A DNA stretch of 64,000 nucleotides from Mesorhizobium loti. GTDB taxonomy: Bacteria > Pseudomonadota > Alphaproteobacteria > Rhizobiales > Rhizobiaceae. Position numbers and translations under genes: made by a program. The stretch is from contig AP017605.1 in assembly GCA_002356515.1 (NCBI GenBank), forward strand, positions 7,115,020 to 7,179,019, written 5' to 3'. The notes under the pieces were generated by a model. It saw only the letters and a program-made list of their open reading frames with translations, ran no database searches and was not told the origin of the DNA. Shown here in pieces: positions 45,959 to 55,104 of the stretch (the first letter of the stretch is position 1; the number at the start of each line of letters is the position of its first letter).

Positions 45959-47151
45959 CCTGTGCCGTGCAGCCACGATGCGAGTGTCTGCACAAACCCG
46001 TCCCAAGTCGGTATTCGCAGTCTCGTCACCTCACCCCAAAGCCTTTCCGCGAACGGATCATCAAGCAGTTGACGCACCGCGCCCGCAATCGCCTCTGGGC
46101 TTATCTCGTCGAGGATGACACGGCCGCCTTGTGGCAGCACGTCGAGGCTTGGCAGGTTCGCGGATGCAATGACCGGGATGCCGCTTGCCAGGCTTTCATA
46201 GGGCGGGATGCCAAAGCCTTCCAGTGAACTGACGAACAGGGTTGCTCTGGTTTTCTGCAGAGTTTGCCTGATCGCATCATCGCTTGCGTGACCCAGATAT
46301 CTGAACCGCGGTTCGGCCTTGAGGCGTTCCAGGATCGCAGGCTCGCGTGTCGATCGGCTTTCTATCCGACCAATGATGGTCAATTCGACGTCGACATCCT
46401 GCTGCCAAAGCAGCTCGAAGGCCTCGAGAATATCGGCAACGTTTTTCCTGGGCTCGATCGTCCCGACATATGTGAACATCCGCTTTTTGGCGTCGAACAT
46501 TTGCCGGGATATCGCAACGCCATCGCCTCCGAGCGGGATCGCGGGACCTGCGCGGCCAGCCTTTCGGATCACGCGATGCACGTACTCGCGGCGGGTCTGT
46601 TCGCTGATAAACGCTGCGCGCGGTACTTCGCGAAGCGCACGCACATAATGCATCAGTCGCCCTGTCGTACGCGGCTCCCAGTCCTGCGGATGAAGATAGG
46701 GCAGGAAATCGTACACCAGCCAACTGACCGAGGCGGTGCCCTCATGGCACAAGGCCCGGTATGCCTCGGCGCGTTGCTGGTCGAAAAACACCTCGGGGTT
46801 GTGCAAGCCGGCTTTGAGGTCGGTGGTGGAAATCGGCGTACCCTTCTGGAGATGTGGCAGAAGTCGTTCTGTCTCATCCTCTACGGAGTGCTTGCCGTCG
46901 CCGGTGAGTATTTCCACCACCGCGTCCGGGAGCGCGCAGAAAGCCAATTTCTCCGCGTCGAACCGACACGGGACGAGCGGCCGAGGCCCGCTCCAGCGTC
47001 GCAAGATCTCGCGTTCCACCCGCTGGATTCCCGTGCGCAACGGATTGCTCGTCAACTCGGTCAGATCGGCAAAGATTGGGGCTGGTGGCAATGCTCTTCT
47101 CTTACGGTCCTCGGCGATTGGCGACAGTCTCAGAATCCAAGCCCCTCGCAC
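45955..47151 (-). CDS. GT4 glycosyltransferase
   Basis: 398 residues. The N-terminus IFADLTELTSNPLRTGIQRVEREIL is typical of GT4 enzymes in O-antigen clusters; FTYVGTIEPRKNVADILEAF starts the donor domain near residue 230 and SSLEGFGIPPYESLASGIPVIAS holds the catalytic E-x7-E motif. The GTG start at 47151 lies 22 bp inside the preceding double-GT4 gene, so the two are coupled. Donor and linkage are unknown; a mannosyl- or rhamnosyltransferase is the usual assignment. Confidence 0.88.
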   Translation of the reverse strand: MRGAWILRLSPIAEDRKRRALPPAPIFADLTELTSNPLRTGIQRVEREILRRWSGPRPLVPCRFDAEKLAFCALPDAVVEILTGDGKHSVEDETERLLPHLQKGTPISTTDLKAGLHNPEVFFDQQRAEAYRALCHEGTASVSWLVYDFLPYLHPQDWEPRTTGRLMHYVRALREVPRAAFISEQTRREYVHRVIRKAGRAGPAIPLGGDGVAISRQMFDAKKRMFTYVGTIEPRKNVADILEAFELLWQQDVDVELTIIGRIESRSTREPAILERLKAEPRFRYLGHASDDAIRQTLQKTRATLFVSSLEGFGIPPYESLASGIPVIASANLPSLDVLPQGGRVILDEISPEAIAGAVRQLLDDPFAERLWGEVTRLRIPTWDGFVQTLASWLHGTG

Positions 47152-49442
47152 AGCTGCTGCGCGTAGTTTTTGAAACTATGAACTTCGCAGTAATGTCGCC
47201 GCGCCTCGTCAAATTGAGACCGATTGGCGCTTTTCTGGCTGATCTTGGCCAGCGCTTCCGCGATGAGAACCGGGCTTGGATGATCCGGCACGGTAGAGAC
47301 ATAGGTCGGCCCCTCCATTGCCAGCGCCAGGTCCTCGTTTGCAACGGTGGGCAGCCCAACGGCGATACAGTCGAGCAGCGCGCCGGACAAGCCTCCGAAG
47401 CGATGGGTTCTCAACTGAACCGCTGCATCAGCCGCGAGCAAATAGTCTCGATATTGCGTCTCATGGATAAAGCTCGATGAAAACACTACATGATCTGTCA
47501 AGCCGAGTTGGGAGACCATATCCTTGAAAGGTCCATCATTTCCAGAAAGCTCGCCAACAAAATATAGTTTTACCGGAATGTTCCAGCTTTGCAGAACGTC
47601 AACAGCCCAAATGCACTCTTCGACCGCTTTCGTGGAGTGAACAAAACCAAGAGAGACGACTGCGAATTCTTTTGCGGCGATTCCGAGGCTCTGTCTGGCT
47701 GCCGATTTCAACTTTTCATCGGTCGGATCATTCTCCCATTGCCGATAGATCGAAAAAGGCAAGTAGGTCGCTGTCTTGGAAAAGCGTTCTTGAACGATCC
47801 GAGCCGTCACGCGCGAATGGACGAACATGGGCGAAGCCCATTCTGCGATTTCACCGAGAAATGTTGCTCGCAGCCTCGATTCGTCTTGCAGCCAGGAACC
47901 GATCTCCTCGTCGGTCACAGGTCGCCCGAGCTCACGCTCCGCAACCGCCCGGGCGCGCGACGACCCCAGGAGGGCTGCGTAGAAACCGAGCAGGCGATTG
48001 TCGTGCTCGATACAAGCCCCGCCATAGCGTTCAAGCATCTGGAACACCTCCAGATGAAAATGGGAGTTCCCCATCACCCCGACCACTCGATCAAAGCCAG
48101 AAGACAGGCAGGGAAGGGCGGTGATCAGCTGCGCCGACGCTGCTCCCTCAGGTGTGGCCACAGGCGCATGTTTTGAGAATACGTGGACATCGGCCAGTTT
48201 GCCGAGTTCCCTGATTGTTGCGGCGGAATAGTCCGCAACCCCGGACTGGTCCGGCGGCATCGGACTGAGGAACGCAATTTGTGGTCGTGCGCCTCTGAGG
48301 ACGCCGGTGGGCTTCGGCTGACGACGCGTGACCAAATCGCCCACCGTCGACCAGAATTCACCGGCGATCTTGTCGGCCCGAAACCGCTGCCAGCGTGTTG
48401 ACTGATCCTGGACGATCTCGGTGCGCCCCGCCTGATCGACGGCAATCGCTTCGAGCTTCTTTCTGAGTTCCTCCGCGTTGTCTGGAGAAAACATCAAATC
48501 GTCGCGCCCGATCAGTTCCTTGTGAGCGGGGATGGAAGACGCGATCACCGGCGATCCCGCCGCCATCGCCTCGACGACCGGAATCGAGAACCCCTCCATG
48601 TGCGTAGCAACGACCGTACAAAGCGCGCCGCGGTAGATCGAAACGAGCTCATCTTCGTCGACAAAACCAGGGAAGACAAGAAGCTCGGGCCTGCCGCCAT
48701 TTCCCGTATGCAGATCGCGCAGGATTGCCTGCCAAACCGGCGGGTAGTTCCCCGTGACCACGAGCCGAATGCCGGCGTCTTGCATCACGGCGCTTCCGGC
48801 ATGAGCGAGGATAGGGCACTCGACATTCTTTCGAGGCTCGGCTCCGCCGCAGGCAAGAACATAGCGCTCGGAAAATCTCTCCCGCCGCCCGGATGTGTCG
48901 GCGTGCTCGAACGCGCTGTCTATCGGTGCCCCGGTCTTGGTAATGCGCAACGGGTCTACGCCGAGAAGGCGCTGGAGCTCGCCTGATGTATGCTGCGAGA
49001 TCGGGAAGAAATGATCGTAGCGGGAAAGCCAAATGAGCTGGGTGTGATAGTCGAGGCGATTGGAAGCCGTTGGCAGGTAACGTTCCGGCTTCATGAGCGG
49101 GATGAAGTCATAGACAATCGCGAGCTTGAGAATATCGGGGTCGTTCACGATGCGACCCAGGAAGAATGGATCATGGGTCATGGGGGACAGTTCGAAGAAC
49201 ACTGTCGAACATCCTTTGACACCCAGATAGGCGTTGCTGCGAACCCGATCGACGAGATGAAGGAAACGATCCTCGAGCGGCGGCAAGGCGGGATCGACCA
49301 GCCCGAGAGTCGACACCCCAACCCTTTCGCGAAGGTGGCCGACGGCCCTGACCAGATTCGCTGACAGCTTGCCGACGCCGCGATCCTTGTAGGAAGGGTC
49401 TTGCAGGCATCTCAAATCGAATACAATTTCGCAGTCGTCCAT
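47130..49442 (-). CDS. Double-domain GT4 glycosyltransferase
   Basis: 770 residues with two GT-B units. The first (about 1-370) has LRCLQDPSYKDRGVGKLSANLVRAV, YVLACGGAEPRKNVECPI and THMEGFSIPVVEAMAAGSPVIA. The second (about 385-770) begins IAFLSPMPPDQSGVADYSAATI and has a weaker donor motif (HRFGGLSGALLDCIAVGLPTVA) in which the first Glu is not obvious. Two-domain GT4 enzymes build alternating linkages in homopolymers such as O9a mannan. ATG 49442 starts the conserved fold. Confidence 0.87.
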   Translation of the reverse strand: MDDCEIVFDLRCLQDPSYKDRGVGKLSANLVRAVGHLRERVGVSTLGLVDPALPPLEDRFLHLVDRVRSNAYLGVKGCSTVFFELSPMTHDPFFLGRIVNDPDILKLAIVYDFIPLMKPERYLPTASNRLDYHTQLIWLSRYDHFFPISQHTSGELQRLLGVDPLRITKTGAPIDSAFEHADTSGRRERFSERYVLACGGAEPRKNVECPILAHAGSAVMQDAGIRLVVTGNYPPVWQAILRDLHTGNGGRPELLVFPGFVDEDELVSIYRGALCTVVATHMEGFSIPVVEAMAAGSPVIASSIPAHKELIGRDDLMFSPDNAEELRKKLEAIAVDQAGRTEIVQDQSTRWQRFRADKIAGEFWSTVGDLVTRRQPKPTGVLRGARPQIAFLSPMPPDQSGVADYSAATIRELGKLADVHVFSKHAPVATPEGAASAQLITALPCLSSGFDRVVGVMGNSHFHLEVFQMLERYGGACIEHDNRLLGFYAALLGSSRARAVAERELGRPVTDEEIGSWLQDESRLRATFLGEIAEWASPMFVHSRVTARIVQERFSKTATYLPFSIYRQWENDPTDEKLKSAARQSLGIAAKEFAVVSLGFVHSTKAVEECIWAVDVLQSWNIPVKLYFVGELSGNDGPFKDMVSQLGLTDHVVFSSSFIHETQYRDYLLAADAAVQLRTHRFGGLSGALLDCIAVGLPTVANEDLALAMEGPTYVSTVPDHPSPVLIAEALAKISQKSANRSQFDEARRHYCEVHSFKNYAQQLCEGLGF

Positions 49443-49668
49443 GCCGCAACCCAGCGCAATCGTAGCCCACTACCTACTCGCTGCAAACGGAAATTGACAA
49501 GCGAAAAGGGTCTGGGATATCGCGCGTATGGGGTGAGGCCGCACGGAAATCGATTCGATATTTAGTTTTGATTAATATAAGAGCCGACAGGCATCTTGAT
49601 TATCGCTACAATCGCGTGACGTAAAAGGCGCGGTGACATCCGATTTATTTGTTGTCGCCGAGGAAATA

Positions 49669-50784
49669 TTAGATATTCCGAACGAGATCCTGGTAGAGCT
49701 TGGTATAGGAGATTGCCATTTTTTCGGACGTGAACAGGTTCTCGTAGCGCTCTACTGCGTTTTCCCCGAAGCGTTTCGCCATGTCCGGGTCCTCCCAGAT
49801 CTGAGCCATGGCTGCAGCCAAGGCCGGCGCATCGGCGGGTGGGACGACCAATCCCGTCACCTTGTCCAGGTTGATGAAACTTGTGCCAGTGCCGATCTCG
49901 CAAGAGATCATGGCTTTGCCGAACATCGCTGCCTCGACAAGAGACAACCCAAAAGCTTCCGAGCGCAGATGAGACGGGAAGACGACCCCGCTGCACAGGG
50001 TCAGAAGCGCGATCTTGTCCTCTTCTTCCAGCGCGCCGACAAAATGCACATTCGACAGCCCGTTTGCTTCAGCTTGCCCGTGCAGGGCCTGCTCCATCGG
50101 ACCCGAGCCGACGATAACGACCGGATAGCCACTCAGGCGCGCTGCCTCGATCAGGACATGCACGCCCTTGTAGTAACGCAGTACGCCGGTGAACAGGAAA
50201 AATTTGCCGGGAAACCGCGCGCGCCATTGTTGCAGCCGTGCTTCGGAGGGGGCCGGATAATCCTTCACGTCCAGGCCGTTCGGAATGACGATTGTCTTGG
50301 CACGCCGTCCTCGCAGGACAGCGCTCGTTTCCAGATAATTGGGCGAGGCCACGACGATGCGGTCAACGCTGTTGAGGAAGATATGCATCAGCGGACGATA
50401 GACCTGCAGCAGCGTGCTCTGCTTGACTATGTCAGACTGATAGGTGACCACGGTTGGCTTTCGCACCCGCATGCCGAAATGAGCCAGGTCCATGAAGGGC
50501 CAGGGGAAGTGATAGTGAATGACATCGGCTTGCGCCGCCAGTTCGCCGAAGCGCTTGAAGGCGCCGAGCGAAAAACCCGTCGAGGCGACCTCCAGATCGA
50601 GGCGTGCCTTGTAGGCCCAATGCCCGTCGAAGAAGACGCTGTTCTCCTCCGGCTTGCGGCTGAGTGAAAGCACCGTCGGCTCAACGCCCAGTTTCGACGT
50701 TCCGCAGGCGATTGCATGGATTGCTCGTTCCATGCCGCCGAACGTGTCAGGCCAATACGTCTTGAAAAAGTGGAGGACGCGCAT
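49669..50784 (-). CDS. GT4 glycosyltransferase
   Basis: 371 residues: VLHFFKTYWPDTFGGMERAIHAIA at the N-terminus, FLFTGVLRYYKGVHVLIEAA opening the donor domain near 190 and SEAFGLSLVEAAMFGKAMIS with the E-x7-E motif near 275. ATG 50784 begins the fold; its ATG follows the upstream GT4 stop by one base, so the two are coupled. The sequence is WbaZ/WcaC-like in general pattern, but no specific linkage can be stated. Confidence 0.88.
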   Translation of the reverse strand: MRVLHFFKTYWPDTFGGMERAIHAIACGTSKLGVEPTVLSLSRKPEENSVFFDGHWAYKARLDLEVASTGFSLGAFKRFGELAAQADVIHYHFPWPFMDLAHFGMRVRKPTVVTYQSDIVKQSTLLQVYRPLMHIFLNSVDRIVVASPNYLETSAVLRGRRAKTIVIPNGLDVKDYPAPSEARLQQWRARFPGKFFLFTGVLRYYKGVHVLIEAARLSGYPVVIVGSGPMEQALHGQAEANGLSNVHFVGALEEEDKIALLTLCSGVVFPSHLRSEAFGLSLVEAAMFGKAMISCEIGTGTSFINLDKVTGLVVPPADAPALAAAMAQIWEDPDMAKRFGENAVERYENLFTSEKMAISYTKLYQDLVRNI

Positions 50785-50785
50785 G

Positions 50786-51904
50786 TCAGCGGCTTTTCCG
50801 CTTGGCAATGGCCTGGTCGAAAACCTCGATCAAACGCTTTGCGCTGAGATGCCAGTCGAAACGCGCCGCATTGGCCTTGGCGATCGCGGCTCGTCGTGCA
50901 AGATCGCGATCGTCGGTAAGCAGTTGATGCAGCTTTGCGGTGAGGTCGCTGACTGACAGCGGATCGACCAGCAAGGCGCCTGCGCCGGCAACTTCGGGCA
51001 TTGAAGAGACGTTGGAGGTCAGAACCGGTACCCCAAAACCGTTTGCCTCCAGAATGGGCAAGCCGAACCCTTCATAGAGTGATGGCATCGTAAGAGCCCG
51101 GGCTCCAGCATAGAGCGATGCCAGATCGGTGTCATCCAGGTACCCCGTGAGCCGCAACTGGTCGGAAACACCAAGATCCACCAGGCGAGACCGGAGATCG
51201 CCGAGGTGCCAACCCTGTCCACCAGCGATGACCAGCAGATGTCCGGAACGGACCTGCGGGTCGAGGCCGGCCCAGGCCTCCAAGAGGCGAACGAGATTCT
51301 TGCGCGGCTCGAGGGTCCCTACAAACAGCAGATAGGGCCGGTCGATTCCAAAACGCGTGTGCACGGCGGCAATGTTGCCCGGCACGAGGCGGGTATAGCC
51401 GGGATAGATCGTTGTCACGGGAGCTTCCAGACCGGGGTATCTCTCCCGGAGCGCCCCCTCCGTTGAATTCGAGTCCACGACGATAGCGTCAGCCCGGCGC
51501 ACCGCGGCGCCCACAAAGGCGCGCTCCGCGCCCCATGTCTGCCAACGCATGGTTTCGGGCGCATAGGCCCAAACCAGGTCATGAATTGTGACCACCCGCG
51601 GCATCGGCGCCGGCAGACGGAAGGGAAGCCGGTGCGCCGGCCCCCAAAATACATCGACCGCGTCGTTGGTTGCTGCGCGTGGCAGCGCCGTTTGCGACCA
51701 GATCATGCGAGCGGCAGCGCCCGGGAAAGCCGCCACGCGCATGTCGGCCCCAACGAGCTCATCAAGCCCATTGGCCGGCGACTCGGGCAGATAGAGAATT
51801 GGTCGGTGTCCGGCTGCGACGAGCGCCCGCGTCATCTCGACGACGTATCTTCCGATACCCGTGAGGCCAGGCACAAGGTTGCGTGCGTCGATTCCGATTT
51901 TCAT
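50786..51904 (-). CDS. GT4 glycosyltransferase, mannosyl/rhamnosyltransferase type
   Basis: 372 residues. KIGIDARNLVPGLTGIGRYVVEM is the classic N-terminus of WbdB/WbaD-type mannosyl- and rhamnosyltransferases. YLLFVGTLEPRKNLVRLLEA begins the donor domain and PSLYEGFGLPILEANGFGVPV contains the E-x7-E motif. It heads a leftward series of four GT genes extending to 45955. A related but truncated gene start is found at 58631. Confidence 0.88.
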   Translation of the reverse strand: MKIGIDARNLVPGLTGIGRYVVEMTRALVAAGHRPILYLPESPANGLDELVGADMRVAAFPGAAARMIWSQTALPRAATNDAVDVFWGPAHRLPFRLPAPMPRVVTIHDLVWAYAPETMRWQTWGAERAFVGAAVRRADAIVVDSNSTEGALRERYPGLEAPVTTIYPGYTRLVPGNIAAVHTRFGIDRPYLLFVGTLEPRKNLVRLLEAWAGLDPQVRSGHLLVIAGGQGWHLGDLRSRLVDLGVSDQLRLTGYLDDTDLASLYAGARALTMPSLYEGFGLPILEANGFGVPVLTSNVSSMPEVAGAGALLVDPLSVSDLTAKLHQLLTDDRDLARRAAIAKANAARFDWHLSAKRLIEVFDQAIAKRKSR

Positions 51905-52295
51905 TTACGATCTGGGTACAATGAACTGCGTGCGGTGCGGGTTAGCGAGCCCTTCAGCCGTGATATCAGGTTTCCGCGTCGATCCCGGCTTTTCATACCT
52001 GGCGCCGGCACCTCCTCCGCATAGCAGAGTCGAACTCCATTGCAACATGGCCTGCGAGGAGCGCGGATTTTGTACGCTGCGGGCATGGTGATGAGACGAT
52101 GCGGCGATCTTGTAGTCTCTTCCCGAAGTGAGCGGCCTTGGGTTGAAGGCGTCGTGTGATTTCGTGGCGAAAGGCGCTTGCTCAATCGGTTTGCCTGAGA
52201 CAGTCGTCAACTTGATGTCGCCAGGGCAATAATGTATCGAACCTTTCGCACACAGCCGGGCCTGGGCAGAACACACGATCGGGACATCTCGACAT
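51905..52295. other. Divergent gap before wzm copy 2
   Basis: The region separates the leftward GT4 run from wzm copy 2. Positions 52209-52295 belong to the long direct repeat and include the tail of the sulfotransferase gene. The part at 51905-52208 has no convincing open frame or repeat; it must provide promoter activity for the GT4 genes. Confidence 0.5.
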
Positions 52296-53105
52296 ATGCT
52301 GCCGACTAAGACAGGCGTCCTCGCAGAGGCGTTCGCCGACATAAGAGCCGCGCTGAAGAAACACCATCTGGCGACGACGTTCAGCTGGCAGGACGTGGCC
52401 CAGCGCTACCGGCGCTCGCGGGTCGGAGCGTTTTGGCTGACCATCAACATGGGCGTGCTGATCGGCGCGCTCGGCTTCGTCTTTGGCACCCTCTTTCGCA
52501 CGCCGATGCAGGAGTTTCTCCCCTACATTTGCGTCAGCTTGATCTTCTGGGGTTACATTTCGTCGTCGATCAACGAGGGATGCATGGCCTTTATCGGGGC
52601 CGAGGGCATCATCCTTCAGGTGCGCATGCCGCTGTTCACCCATGTGTTGCGCGTGCTCTACCGCAACGCCATCATTCTGGGCCACAACATTCTCATCTAC
52701 CCGCTCGTCCTGCTGGCCGTCGCGCGCATGCCGACATGGCACGTCTTCCTGGCGCTGCCCGGCTTTGTCATCTTGTCGCTCAACCTGCTCTGGATCATGC
52801 TGATCCTGGGTGTGCTGTGCGCACGCTACCGCGACATGACGCAGGTGATGCAGAACCTTCTGCAGGTCATCATGTACCTGACCCCGGTGATGTGGATGAC
52901 GCGAACGCTGCCCGAGGGCATTTCAAGGTTGTTGCTGGAACTCAATCCCTTCTACCATCTCCTCAGTGTCGTGCGCGACCCGCTGCTGGGCGAGCTCCCG
53001 TCCGCGACGAGCTGGATCGCCTGCATCGTGTTTGCGATCGTTGGCTGGACGGTCGCCCTGTTGCTGTTCGGCCGTTATCGTCACCGCATCCCCTATTGGT
53101 TATGA
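52296..53105 (+). CDS. wzm: Polysaccharide ABC exporter permease, copy 2
   Basis: 269 residues, identical to copy 1 except for two conservative changes near the C-terminus (SWIAC and GWTVALL). All the ABC-2 permease features and the ATGA overlap with wzt are retained, so it should be functional. The first 560 bp of the coding sequence are identical to copy 1 at the DNA level. Confidence 0.93.
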   Translation: MLPTKTGVLAEAFADIRAALKKHHLATTFSWQDVAQRYRRSRVGAFWLTINMGVLIGALGFVFGTLFRTPMQEFLPYICVSLIFWGYISSSINEGCMAFIGAEGIILQVRMPLFTHVLRVLYRNAIILGHNILIYPLVLLAVARMPTWHVFLALPGFVILSLNLLWIMLILGVLCARYRDMTQVMQNLLQVIMYLTPVMWMTRTLPEGISRLLLELNPFYHLLSVVRDPLLGELPSATSWIACIVFAIVGWTVALLLFGRYRHRIPYWL

Positions 53106-53854
53106 TCCCTGCTATGGCTTCCATCATATTGGCCGGCGTCTCGGTCGAATTTCCGGTCTTCAACGCGGCAAGCCGCTCGCTCAAGAACAGGGTGCTGAGC
53201 GTCGCCACGGGCGGCGCGATCGACCGTCGGGTCGATGGCCATGTCATCGTGCGCGGACTGGAGGATGTGAGTTTTTCGGTGAACGAGGGGGACCGGATCG
53301 GCCTCGTCGGCCACAACGGTTCCGGCAAGACGACGCTGCTGCGCGTGCTGTCGGGCATCTACAGGCCGACGAGCGGCTCGGCGGAAATCCACGGCGAATG
53401 CGTGTCGCTGATCAACATCTCGCTGGGCATCGACCCGGAAGCGACAGGGCGCGAGAACATCAGGCTGCGGGCGGCGATGATGGGCATGCGGCCGAACGAA
53501 TTGCGCGAGCAATTCGATGGCATCGCCGAGTTCACCGGACTGGGCGATTTTCTGGACATGCCGTTCCGGACCTATTCGTCGGGCATGCAGCTACGCCTGG
53601 CGTTCTCGACATCGACGGCGATCCGGCCGGAAATCCTGGTCATGGACGAATGGCTTTCGACCGGCGACGAGGACTTCAAGCACAAGGCCGACAGGCGGCT
53701 GCGCGAGATCGTCGAGACGACCAAGATCCTTGTCCTTGCCAGCCACTCGCGCGATCTGCTGCAAAAGAATTGCAACCGCATCCTGTGGATGGAGCATGGC
53801 CGTGTGCGCATGGATGGCCCTACAAATGAGGTTCTGCCAGCCTATTTCGGTTGA
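53102..53854 (+). CDS. wzt: Polysaccharide ABC exporter ATPase, copy 2
   Basis: 250 residues with intact Walker A, signature and Walker B motifs. It has two conservative changes from copy 1 (HKADRRL and HSRDLL) and about 14 base differences, nearly all synonymous. It too lacks a carbohydrate-binding C-terminal domain. The next genes are an FkbM methyltransferase and the methyltransferase/double-GT4 protein. Confidence 0.93.
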   Translation: MIPAMASIILAGVSVEFPVFNAASRSLKNRVLSVATGGAIDRRVDGHVIVRGLEDVSFSVNEGDRIGLVGHNGSGKTTLLRVLSGIYRPTSGSAEIHGECVSLINISLGIDPEATGRENIRLRAAMMGMRPNELREQFDGIAEFTGLGDFLDMPFRTYSSGMQLRLAFSTSTAIRPEILVMDEWLSTGDEDFKHKADRRLREIVETTKILVLASHSRDLLQKNCNRILWMEHGRVRMDGPTNEVLPAYFG

Positions 53855-54078
53855 GTTCATCGTCTGAAACAAGAATAAATGCAAACAGGTTGTAGACGAT
53901 GCCAATCGCAACCTCGTATGTTTGTCCAGGCTGATGCCCGGCTAGGGCGCGAACGGATGAGACAGTGTGATAAAGAAGAAAATCCGATTCGATCCGTCGA
54001 ACCCGCTCTTCGCGCTACCTGCTTAGAGATCCGAGAGACGGCGCGTGACAATAGGCCGAACTCGGCCCCAATCGAGAT

Positions 54079-55104
54079 TTGGACACAACGGTACTTCCTT
54101 TGACCTTCATTTCATACGCCCAGAATTTTGAAGATGTTATGCTTTGGCGGGCGCTCAAGCATATTCCGCAAGGATTCTGGATTGATGTGGGCACCGCGGA
54201 CCCGGACGAATACTCTGTTACGCGGGCCTTTAGCGATCATGGCTGGTGTGGGATCAACATCGAGGCCAATCCACCCTATGTGGCGCGCATCGCGGGCGCG
54301 CGCCCACGCGATGTAACTTTGGGTGTCGCAGCCGGCGCCAGTGCGGGGAGCGTGCCTTTCTTTGAGGTGGTTGGCACTGGCATGTCGACCATGGACCGGG
54401 TCATCGCCGAACAGCATCGCGTGGCAGGATACGAGATCCGGGAACACGAGGTTCCGTCGCGGATATTGGCTTCCATCTGCGCCGACTATGCTCCAGCAGA
54501 TATCCATTTCCTGAAAATCGACGTTGAAGGGACAGAACGTGATGTTCTGGCCAGAGCTGTTTGGACGAGCCATCGACCTTGGATCGTCCTGCTTGAGGCG
54601 ACGAAGCCGAATCCGCAGGAGCAAAACCACCTGAAGTGGGAACCGCTACTTCTCGCTGCGAACAACCGGTTGGTGTGGTTCGACGGTTTGAACCGCTTCT
54701 ACATTGCCGCAGAATTCTGGGACGAATTGGCGCCGGCATCCGCGGCGCCACCGAACCTATTTGACGACTTTGTTCGCGCAACCGGCGCAGAGCACCTCAA
54801 CAGGATCGTCGGTGCCGAGACGCGAGCCGGGCAGGCGGAAGAGCGAGCGGGACAGGCGGCGGCGCATGCTGCGCAAGCCGACACGCGCGGTTCGTCATCC
54901 GAGGAAATATTGCATGGACAAACTCGAACGCGTCATAGTCGCGGTCGCGAGTGGCCGTGTGAATCTGAGCGTCGAGCTTCCGCCGGTGTCGTCAGACAAG
55001 ACCGCCCATTCATTCTGGCCTATCAGGCTGCGCGATTAGCCAAATTCAGTTGGTTTGTAGTGACTATTAAAGGGTGGTCGCCGCCCTTTTCTGGAGAACT
55101 TTGA
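54079..55104 (+). CDS. FkbM-family methyltransferase with irregular C-terminus
   Basis: 341 residues. The FkbM domain (about 8-215) includes ISYAQNFEDVMLWRAL, FWIDVGTADPDEYSV and HFLKIDVEGTERDVLAR, and is a relative of the one at 44324. After residue 245 an Ala/Gln/Arg repeat (ETRAGQAEERAGQAAAHAAQAD) starts a coiled coil that breaks off into low-complexity, Arg-rich sequence. A second frame from 54914 (MDKLERVIVAVASGR...) looks better as protein, so a frameshift near 54900 is possible. The start is TTG 54079; its TGA overlaps the next ATG by one base. Confidence 0.75.
   Translation: MDTTVLPLTFISYAQNFEDVMLWRALKHIPQGFWIDVGTADPDEYSVTRAFSDHGWCGINIEANPPYVARIAGARPRDVTLGVAAGASAGSVPFFEVVGTGMSTMDRVIAEQHRVAGYEIREHEVPSRILASICADYAPADIHFLKIDVEGTERDVLARAVWTSHRPWIVLLEATKPNPQEQNHLKWEPLLLAANNRLVWFDGLNRFYIAAEFWDELAPASAAPPNLFDDFVRATGAEHLNRIVGAETRAGQAEERAGQAAAHAAQADTRGSSSEEILHGQTRTRHSRGREWPCESERRASAGVVRQDRPFILAYQAARLAKFSWFVVTIKGWSPPFSGEL

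Larger units (their letters stand above)
52209..53854 (+). repeat. Direct repeat, copy 2 (wzm-wzt)
   Basis: This is the second copy of 39485-41130, same orientation, 12,724 bp downstream. It begins with a fragment of the sulfotransferase 3' end that has no function here, which marks it as the derived copy. It ends at the wzt stop; the following sequence is unrelated to that after copy 1. Confidence 0.95.
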
